Notes under the pieces: generated by a model
The model's database searches: none
Seen by the model: only the letters and a program-made list of their open reading frames with translations
Told to the model about the DNA's origin: nothing
Assembly (NCBI GenBank): GCA_946411985.1
Contig: CAMKFY010000010.1
Coordinates: 1-18,569 of the forward strand
DNA length: 18,569 bases
DNA from: an uncultured Clostridiaceae bacterium
GTDB lineage: Bacteria; Bacillota; Clostridia; Oscillospirales; Ruminococcaceae
Direction of reading: 5' to 3'
Shown here: piece by piece, positions 6,590 through 13,168 of the stretch
How the letters are laid out: each line of letters opens with the position of its first letter
How positions within the stretch are numbered: the first letter of the stretch is position 1
Made by a program: the position numbers and the translations under genes

Positions 6590-7789
6590 TTAATATGTAA
6601 AACTAAATTTATCTGGCTTAAAATACCTCATATTAAAAAACATCTCTCTATTTGAAATGCTTTCCACTCCATAAAAAAACATTATCTTGTCATATTTGCA
6701 AAATTTTATATCTCCTATGTTAGAGTAAAACTTCTGACTAAGCCCACCAAGAAATTCGTTTAAATATACAACCACTATTTTTTTACAATGTAAACTTAAA
6801 AATTGCACTAAGCTATTAACATTTTCATCGGCAAAAATTAAAATACTGTCTTTATCTTTTAAATTGGTTTCCACCACCTTAACAGGCGCCACCTTCCCAA
6901 AAACAACGTCTAACTTATCAGGGCTTTTAATACAATTCAAATCACAAATATCACTTCTAACAGAAACTGAACCATCTGCAAAATATTCGCGCACATTTAC
7001 ATTAACATCTAAAAAATCGCACTTAAAAACGTCTATAGTATCTGGCGCCACCAAATTCTTAAAATTTTTACTATATAGTTCACCAAAATAATCGTCAACA
7101 ACATGGCACACATTAAAATTTGAAAGCTCATATGCTTGGTTTTCAAAACTATTCATTATTTCGTTATATAAAATATACGCACCAAACCCATTCAACCTAG
7201 AACTTGTTCTATAAAACGGGCTTATATCATCTATTCTATTTAAAAGTACACTTTCATCTAGTTTGAATATATTTCTATATTCATCACAGAAATTATAATT
7301 AAACCAATCTTCGCGTTTATAAAAATCATAACCTGTAAAATCGTTAAAATATCGCCTACCATACAGGTGAAATTTACTTGGCAAAATTATAAAATATAAC
7401 GAATCTGCCATATTCACAAAATTCTCAATAGCTTTAAAAAAATACCAATCATCACGTGACGTAACACCTTTTGTAATTTTAATTAAATCTTTGTTCTGCA
7501 AATATACATCATTTACAGCTCCTTGCCTGGTTAAAACGTCTATATTGGGCTTTATATAACATATTTTGCTATAAATTGGGGTATTGTTTTTTAAATATAA
7601 ATTTATTTTTTTTTGAAACCTACCAGAAACAAAACTTTTAATTTCAAAATTTTTAAAGCAGATGCAATCAAAAAAACTGCCAGAGAAAATTAAAAATAAA
7701 ATTGGAAAAGCTGAAATTAAAAATATAAATATAATAAATAATCTATCCACTTTTAAATGTTTAAACGTAATACGCTTTAGTTTTAACAT
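6590..7789 (-). CDS. DHHW-family (AlgX/AlgJ-like) protein lacking its catalytic motifs
   Basis: This 399-residue protein has an ATG at 7789 with TGGAG 10 nt upstream. It has one N-terminal signal-anchor helix (about 17-36) and an extracellular body. Features of the clostridial DHHW family are clear: VNDVYLQNKDLIKI near 92-105 (family 'VYLGKDG.L'), FYRT...GAYILYNEIM at 192-212, DDYFGELYSKNF near 232-243, and DSILIFADENVNSLVQFL near 314-331. In normal members the second block reads YRTDHHWT and the last reads GDSY. Here DHHW is SSRL (196-199) and GDS is ADE (320-322), so the proposed Ser/His/Asp esterase-type centre is gone. Such proteins work with an adjacent MBOAT protein to O-acetylate surface polymers, and an MBOAT gene lies 44 nt upstream. 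The frame is otherwise intact. Loss of enzyme activity is inferred. Confidence 0.78.
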   Translation of the reverse strand: MLKLKRITFKHLKVDRLFIIFIFLISAFPILFLIFSGSFFDCICFKNFEIKSFVSGRFQKKINLYLKNNTPIYSKICYIKPNIDVLTRQGAVNDVYLQNKDLIKITKGVTSRDDWYFFKAIENFVNMADSLYFIILPSKFHLYGRRYFNDFTGYDFYKREDWFNYNFCDEYRNIFKLDESVLLNRIDDISPFYRTSSRLNGFGAYILYNEIMNSFENQAYELSNFNVCHVVDDYFGELYSKNFKNLVAPDTIDVFKCDFLDVNVNVREYFADGSVSVRSDICDLNCIKSPDKLDVVFGKVAPVKVVETNLKDKDSILIFADENVNSLVQFLSLHCKKIVVVYLNEFLGGLSQKFYSNIGDIKFCKYDKIMFFYGVESISNREMFFNMRYFKPDKFSFTY

Positions 7790-7833
7790 AACAAAACTAA
7801 CTCCATTAAATATAATTTATTTAAAATATAGCA

Positions 7834-8100
7834 TTAGAAACAAAACATTAATGAAAAAATAAATAAAGCAGATAAAGATATATATTTTAATATTAAATAT
7901 TTCGTCTTGCCTTTGGTATTAAATTTATTAAGCCATTTAAAATAGGCACTGCCTACAAAAAAACTAAAAACTACAATAAAGCACCGAAATAAAACAACCA
8001 AAAAAATTAAAGACATGTCTAATAACATTGCGTTTTTGCCAGCCATAAAAGATAGATAATTATAGCCAACTTCGCGTTTATAAAACAACGCGCTATTTTC
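7834..8100 (-). pseudogene. C-terminal part of the MBOAT protein, displaced into the -1 frame
   Basis: Downstream of a T8 run, the reading frame that starts with codons for ENSALFYKREVGYNY continues for 88 residues to a stop at 7834. It carries two or three hydrophobic helices and the LFYK...YLSFM pattern expected at the C terminus of AlgI-like MBOAT proteins. An internal ATG at 8088 could start an 84-residue peptide, but no strong ribosome site precedes it. I read it as the natural end of the upstream MBOAT frame, not a separate gene. Joined by a -1 shift, the whole protein would be 454 residues, close to the family norm of about 460-500. Confidence 0.65.
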
Positions 8101-9197
8101 AAAAAAAATACAGCAGAAAAATATAAAATCACCATAAAATAAAAAAAGCGCCTAAAGTTATACCGTATTCTATTTAACCTGTTTTTTAATATAAAATTTT
8201 CAATAAAAATTAAAATAAAAAGCAAAAAAACACAGCTACATCCACCTAAAAACCAATAATACAAAAAAGAAATTATTAAATATTTAAAAAATTTTAATAA
8301 CTTTGAACGCTTTTCCGCACAAGGAAATATATAAAACTTAAAATAATCTATAACCGATATATTAAAAAATTTAGTAAAAAACTCGGTTAAACTCCCGCAA
8401 AACATATTACGCCCAAAATTTGACGGCAAAGAATAACCCATAGCAAGGCTAAGCCCTCTTGCCATATCGCCATACCCTGAAAAATAAAAATATATATATA
8501 TATATATTGCAAAAGCGCCCACCCATGAAGATATGAACGGCAAATTAAAAGCAACCCTATTAACAAAAAACTTTACAACCTGCCCAATTTCATGAGAAAG
8601 TATGCTAACCTTACAAAGCCCAAAAACAAATAACTGCAACCCCAAATGCATAAACCTAACATTTTTATTTTTATTCTTTAAAAAACTATTCACAAATTTG
8701 TTATATGGAACAACAGGCCCTAAAAAAAACTTAGGAAACATGAAAATATAAAGCAAATAGCATAAAATATTATATTGAAAATAAACCCGGCCAGAAAAAA
8801 CGTCCATCAAATAAGAAAAAATATTCATAAAAAATAGCGAGATAGGCAAAAAATTTAATATATTAGCTTTAAAGAAATATATATCTTCGGAATTAAACAA
8901 AAACAACATTTTATAAAAAATACACAAATTTACAATTAAACATAAAACGAGCCAAAATATACTAATAAATTTGCTACCGATGAATTTGCCACCAGACCTA
9001 AAAATAAGGTAACTAAATATATAATTTAAAATAGAACAGCAAAACATTTTAAAAAACAAAATAGGAGCGCCCCAAGAAATACAAAAAAAACTAAGCAACA
9101 ATATAGAAAAATCTTTTGCTTTGTTTGGCACAAAATAACAAATTCCCAAAAAAACCGGCAGCACACAAAACAAAAAAATTAAATTGGTAAACTCCAT
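8019..9197 (-). CDS. AlgI-like MBOAT acyltransferase family protein, frameshifted and lacking catalytic histidines
   Basis: The ATG at 9197 follows AGAGGG. The 392-codon frame encodes a polytopic membrane protein with about ten hydrophobic segments. AlgI/DltB-type landmarks are visible: LPISLFFMNIFSYLMDVFSG (117-136, family 'LPVGISFYTFQ.ISYLIDVYRG'), FPKFFLGPVVPYNKF (154-168, 'FP.L.AGPI.RY..F'), FSGYGDMARGLSLAMGY (239-255, 'FSGYSDMAIGLA.MLG') and NFGRNMFCGSLTEFF (260-274). The family then expects RRWHISL, but this protein has KFFNISV with N279 at the His position. The later LWHGASW motif is absent, with FLGGCSCVF at 316-324. At codon 363 the frame runs into TTT TTT TTG and the homologous C terminus continues in the -1 frame, so this frame ends in 28 unrelated residues. 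It is paired with the downstream DHHW gene, as is usual for surface polysaccharide O-acetylation loci. Confidence 0.75.
   Translation of the reverse strand: MEFTNLIFLFCVLPVFLGICYFVPNKAKDFSILLLSFFCISWGAPILFFKMFCCSILNYIFSYLIFRSGGKFIGSKFISIFWLVLCLIVNLCIFYKMLFLFNSEDIYFFKANILNFLPISLFFMNIFSYLMDVFSGRVYFQYNILCYLLYIFMFPKFFLGPVVPYNKFVNSFLKNKNKNVRFMHLGLQLFVFGLCKVSILSHEIGQVVKFFVNRVAFNLPFISSWVGAFAIYIYIYFYFSGYGDMARGLSLAMGYSLPSNFGRNMFCGSLTEFFTKFFNISVIDYFKFYIFPCAEKRSKLLKFFKYLIISFLYYWFLGGCSCVFLLFILIFIENFILKNRLNRIRYNFRRFFYFMVILYFSAVFFLKIARCFINAKLAIIIYLLWLAKTQCY
8100..8106 (-). other. Slippery heptamer T TTT TTG at the MBOAT frame break
   Basis: The minus-strand zero frame reads GTA TTT TTT TTG AAA. The last seven bases before AAA match the canonical X XXY YYZ -1 slippery pattern and lie in an 8-T run. 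A -1 slip would give ...VFFL then ENSALFYK, restoring the conserved C terminus. The same run is also a plausible site of a 1-nt sequencing or replication error. Confidence 0.5.
8490..8507. repeat. (AT)9 dinucleotide repeat inside the MBOAT gene
   Basis: Eighteen bases of uninterrupted AT alternation encode the IYIYIYF stretch around residues 231-237 of the MBOAT protein. A change of one or two units would shift the frame. Confidence 0.9.
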
Positions 9198-9299
9198 TTA
9201 CGCCCTCTTTTAAGCATTAACAATATTATAATTTTTAATTTATATTGAATTCAAAAACAAATACCCTATTATCTATAAGATTATAACAAAATAACTAAA

Positions 9300-10322
9300 T
9301 TAATACAACTCATTAAACAAAAGTTTTCTAAATAATACATCTTCAGAAATAGATTTGGTTTTTAAATCACTATCTATATTAAAAAGCAACACAACATATT
9401 TTCTTAATATTTCTATAGAAAATTCGTTGCAAAGCAAAAATGCATTTTTTATTCTAAATTCTTTTCCTTTGTAGTTATAACATTCTAATAAACCGCTAAG
9501 CCCAACTCCGCAAAGTTTAGCACACTTAGCCCTATAAAAATCTACAAAACAAGCGGTTATTGCGCCAAATATGGTATATATATTAACGCCTTCGTTATAT
9601 ATATTATAAAATATTTCCACCGCTTGCTTTCGCCTACCGGCCAACAAATTTTTAGCAATATCAAAAACACTATACTTAATTTCATTTCTTGTAAAAAGCA
9701 ATATATGTTCCTTTTTTATTTCTCCATGCCCTAAAAAAGCGCAAATCTTCCCAAGTTCCATAGAAATAGCTTCTATACTTTTGCAACACCTACAAATCAA
9801 CAAATCCATATTTTGCCTTGAAATTAAAAAGCCTTTTTCTTTTAAACGTTTGGCGAAACTATTAATAAGCCAATTTTTGGTTTTTAAATTGAATTCCACC
9901 ACTGTGCTATTTTCATATAAGCTCAACAATTTCTTAAATTTAGTATTTTTCTTAATATTGGCCTCTTCAAATTTTAAAGTAACTATAAATATGGAGCTAT
10001 CTGGCATATTTTGTAATATATTTTTTATATTATTAATATCTGCTGCGGAAATTTTAGATATATCAACATCTTTCAAAACCAACACCCTTTTTAAACTGCA
10101 AAGAGGCACTAAATTTAAAAAAGCCTCTATTTCATCAAACGAAAAATCGTCAAAAAATAATTTTTTATTGTTAAATTCAAACAAATCTTTAGATACGCTA
10201 ATATTTAATATCTTTTTAATAGCAGACTTAATTAAAAAACCTTCCTCGCCGTAAAAAATATAAAATTTCGAAAAATTACCGCACTTTATATTCTCATAGA
10301 ACTCTCTTTCCTTTAAAACCAT
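9300..10322 (-). CDS. holA: DNA polymerase III delta subunit
   Basis: The start is placed at the ATG at 10322 (340 residues), because GGGAGG is well spaced from it; a GTG at 10331 is in frame but overlaps that site. The N terminus reads FYIFYGEEGFLIKSAIKKI, the degenerate AAA+ Walker-like start of HolA. This is followed by helical AAA+ and C-terminal collar regions, including AISMELGKICAFLG near 185-198 and SVFDIAKNLLAGRRKQAVEIF near 227-247, both typical of delta. Length is normal (about 330-345). The delta subunit opens the beta clamp in the clamp-loader complex at the replication fork. It follows comEC by 68 nt, a common Firmicute arrangement. Sequence is diverged but recognisable along its whole length. 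Confidence 0.93.
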   Translation of the reverse strand: MVLKEREFYENIKCGNFSKFYIFYGEEGFLIKSAIKKILNISVSKDLFEFNNKKLFFDDFSFDEIEAFLNLVPLCSLKRVLVLKDVDISKISAADINNIKNILQNMPDSSIFIVTLKFEEANIKKNTKFKKLLSLYENSTVVEFNLKTKNWLINSFAKRLKEKGFLISRQNMDLLICRCCKSIEAISMELGKICAFLGHGEIKKEHILLFTRNEIKYSVFDIAKNLLAGRRKQAVEIFYNIYNEGVNIYTIFGAITACFVDFYRAKCAKLCGVGLSGLLECYNYKGKEFRIKNAFLLCNEFSIEILRKYVVLLFNIDSDLKTKSISEDVLFRKLLFNELY

Positions 10323-10390
10323 AAGCTCCACCTCCCTTTTAGTAAACCCAGCAAAAATATGTAAATATTTAAGATTATTAAAATTTAAAA

Positions 10391-12616
10391 CTATAAATTC
10401 TTACTTTCTCCTCTTTTTAAATAGTGCCTATCCACAACAAACTCTGTAACCGAATCATCGCGAACAGCTTCAAATGAATTATTTTTAAAATTACCGCCAA
10501 AAAGACCCAAGCAACGCCCAAAATTATTTTTTTTAAACAAACCTTCTAACCCGTCAAAATAATTTAAACTCTCTCCCAAAATTGCGAGGTTTGTATGCTT
10601 TTTTCTGTTCATATTTAAAAATAAAAACACTGCTTCGGAATATGAAAAATTAATTCCATTTAAATTTAAATAAAAACCAAAATCTTCGTCTAAATGCACA
10701 ACGTCAACAATAATAGGGAAAAGTTCCAAATGAAAATCTTTATAACATATTAATTTTGTATTACTAAAATCTATATTATTAGCGTCAAACCTATGGCTTG
10801 CTTTTTCAGATAACACCAGATTCCTTGTAGGCAAAAAATTTAATATATGAAACGCGCCTCTGCAACTATCACCGTTTAAAGGCGCGCAAATTAATATATC
10901 TACATTCCGCACACCCTTACTATCTAAAAACTCTAAAAAACTCCTAGCAGCAAAATCTTTTAACCCGCAATCTACTACAACACAACGGTTTTTACCTGTT
11001 ATAACCAAACCAGTGCTAGAACCAATTTTAAACACATTAATAAAAATTAAATCTTTATTAACAATATTTAAAAAAAACGGCATACCAACAATGGCAGAGC
11101 AAACCGAAAAGAAAGACCTAACGCTAATAAATCTTCTGAAAAAAATAAAATAAAGCAATATAAACGCCACCAAACACCCAACTATAAATTTAACAAGAAA
11201 GTAGTTTGTTGGTATGTAGCAAAAAGGGAATTTAGATACAAATGTTAAAAAGGAAAAAACTATATCAAATAAGCTTTCACAAAAACAGCCTATATACGTA
11301 GCAATAAATGTTGAAAAAAGCCCAAACACCGCCACAAGCGCAGTAGAAATATAAATAATTGGCACTAGTTGTATTATTAAAATATTAACAAATGGAGCCA
11401 CTATAGATATTTTACCAAAAGCTAACATTAAGAAAAAACTGGAAAAAGCCTGCGCTCCTAAAGATGTGCCAAACCCTTGCACTACACAAACAAACCATTT
11501 CCTATCTAACGGTATTTTAATTAATATAAAATCAGATATCTTGTTGGCAAGCAGTATTATACCAAGACACGCCGAAAAAGACAATAAAAAAGGCATACCA
11601 AGAACACAGGTGGGCCATATAACTGTGGTTACAAAAGCAGCAAAAAATAAACAATAAAGTGGCTTAATTTTTTGGTTAAAAAGCGACCCAAAAAAAGAAG
11701 ACAAAGCCATTAAACAAGCTCTAAAAGCAGACGGCGAAAAACCTACCATAAAAAGGTATATTAAAAAACAAATAGAAATAAAAATGAATATAATATTCTT
11801 GCGGCATCTAAAAAGCTTTAGAACAAAAATTAAAACAGAAGCTAATATAACAATATGCAAACCAGATATTGCAAAAATATGCGATATGCCACACCTATTC
11901 GCTACTCTTTGCATGCTATAAGGTATTCGTGAACTGTTCCCAAACAGCATTCCAGCAGCCAACAAATTATATGGTTCTTTAACAAAAACGTCTATAGAAT
12001 TTATTAAAGAATCTCTAATATGTAAAAATTCGGCAAAAAAGCTATTCTTCTCAAATACTTCACCTTCACAAAATTCGCTAGATTTAAGATATATACCCTT
12101 AGAAACATTGCCATCAAAAAGAAAAAACCAATCACTCTTACATATTTTTTTTAAATACATATTAATTTTAATTTCATCTGAATAGTTGCAATCAATTCCA
12201 TTTTTTACAAACATTTTTAATTTAAATGGAATTATAAACTTTTTATTGCCTATTTTATTAACATTAACAATATAACATTCACCGTTAACGCCACACAATT
12301 TAATATCGCTAATGGTGCCACAAACAACATTATAGCTATTGTCAAACTCAAGCGCAGGCATATAACAACAGAAAATATGAAAAGAAACCCAAAAAGCGCC
12401 TAAAAAAGCCGATAAAAATAAAAACCACACCCCTTTATATGCTATACGGTTTTTAAAAATTAATGTTACTAAAAAAGCCAAAAAAAGCAGAATTAAAGGG
12501 ATATAAAAAAATTTAAAACCAAAAAGTGCAGCCGCTGCCAAACCTAACACAAATGCTGCACAACATTTAAAAAATTTCTCAAACTTCCAATTTGCCTGCA
12601 ATTTAACACTTCCCAT
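10391..12616 (-). CDS. comEC: ComEC/Rec2 DNA-uptake channel protein with a degenerate nuclease motif
   Basis: This protein of up to 741 residues is normal for full-length ComEC. N-terminal membrane helices (about 18-80) lead into a soluble DUF4131/OB-like part (about 95-190). The Competence channel domain follows, with ISHIFAISGLHIVIL at 244-258 and GFSPSAFRACLM at 292-303, and many helices to about 490. A C-terminal metallo-beta-lactamase-like part begins at VVVDCG (546-551). Its HxHxDH zinc motif should stand at 578-587, but the residues are APLNGDSCRG, with all histidines gone, so the strand-degrading nuclease is probably inactive. The ATG at 12616 overlaps the end of the TM2 gene by 14 nt; a TTG at 12601 behind GGGAAG is an alternative start. 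No other com genes are in the window. Confidence 0.93.
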   Translation of the reverse strand: MGSVKLQANWKFEKFFKCCAAFVLGLAAAALFGFKFFYIPLILLFLAFLVTLIFKNRIAYKGVWFLFLSAFLGAFWVSFHIFCCYMPALEFDNSYNVVCGTISDIKLCGVNGECYIVNVNKIGNKKFIIPFKLKMFVKNGIDCNYSDEIKINMYLKKICKSDWFFLFDGNVSKGIYLKSSEFCEGEVFEKNSFFAEFLHIRDSLINSIDVFVKEPYNLLAAGMLFGNSSRIPYSMQRVANRCGISHIFAISGLHIVILASVLIFVLKLFRCRKNIIFIFISICFLIYLFMVGFSPSAFRACLMALSSFFGSLFNQKIKPLYCLFFAAFVTTVIWPTCVLGMPFLLSFSACLGIILLANKISDFILIKIPLDRKWFVCVVQGFGTSLGAQAFSSFFLMLAFGKISIVAPFVNILIIQLVPIIYISTALVAVFGLFSTFIATYIGCFCESLFDIVFSFLTFVSKFPFCYIPTNYFLVKFIVGCLVAFILLYFIFFRRFISVRSFFSVCSAIVGMPFFLNIVNKDLIFINVFKIGSSTGLVITGKNRCVVVDCGLKDFAARSFLEFLDSKGVRNVDILICAPLNGDSCRGAFHILNFLPTRNLVLSEKASHRFDANNIDFSNTKLICYKDFHLELFPIIVDVVHLDEDFGFYLNLNGINFSYSEAVFLFLNMNRKKHTNLAILGESLNYFDGLEGLFKKNNFGRCLGLFGGNFKNNSFEAVRDDSVTEFVVDRHYLKRGESKNL

Positions 12617-12869
12617 TTAAAATTGAACATTTTACAACAAATTTGCCCTCTTTATCTTTAAACCTCCTACAAACTATAAAAATTAAATCTACTATTACTC
12701 CTATTCCTAAAAAACCTAACGTTAACAAAAAAAACACGCCTGTAAACATTTTACCGCAGTAAAACCTATGAAGCCCCAAACTTCCGCAAAATATAGCCAA
12801 AAGCAACGTTACAAGCCAATCTCTTTCGCTAACCCATTTTGTATTATCATCATCTCTACAAATATACAT
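12603..12869 (-). CDS. TM2 domain protein
   Basis: This 88-residue membrane protein has an ATG at 12869 behind AGGGTGG. The TM2 signature is clear: two hydrophobic segments (about 20-37 and 44-66) joined by a short turn, with GSLGLHRFYCGK at 35-46 and a DL near the second helix end (GVIVDLIFIV). TM2 proteins are small bitopic or hairpin membrane proteins found widely in bacteria; their function is not established. The preceding WVSERDW stretch is common in bacterial TM2 proteins. Its 3' end overlaps comEC by 14 nt, so the two are translationally linked in one transcript. Confidence 0.9.
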   Translation of the reverse strand: MYICRDDDNTKWVSERDWLVTLLLAIFCGSLGLHRFYCGKMFTGVFFLLTLGFLGIGVIVDLIFIVCRRFKDKEGKFVVKCSILNGKC

Positions 12870-13168
12870 TTAAAAGCCACCCTAAATTTGATATATTAAA
12901 AATTTAAACTAAATATCAAACCTTTAAATACTTAAATATATTAAAAGCAAAAACTATTAAATTCTATTAAAACTTCCCTTATTATTAAACAGTTCTAAAA
13001 AAAACACATTAAAGCTCATTTAATTTTTAAATTTTTATGCAATTTTAAAAACCAATATTTAAAACACTACCTAAATTTAATATAAAAATTCCAACAACAA
13101 ATTGCAAATTTCTACATATTTTGCAACTATCCACACAACCGCCCTATAAATTTAAATTGTTAAAAACA
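12870..13168. other. AT-rich spacer between gpmI and the TM2-comEC operon
   Basis: About 300 nt without a credible reading frame on either strand and without a G+C-containing terminator hairpin. Two promoter-like pairs can be drawn on the minus strand: TTGCAA (13102-13107) with TATATT (13079-13084) at 17 bp, and the closer one listed separately. In sequence this AT-rich such matches are weak evidence. Confidence 0.6.
12890..12919 (-). promoter_or_regulatory. Putative promoter of the TM2-comEC-holA run
   Basis: On the minus strand TTGATA (12914-12919) and TATATC (12890-12895) are 18 bp apart, about 20 nt above the TM2 start codon. Both boxes are imperfect and the region is almost pure A-T, so this is a weak call. 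Confidence 0.3.
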
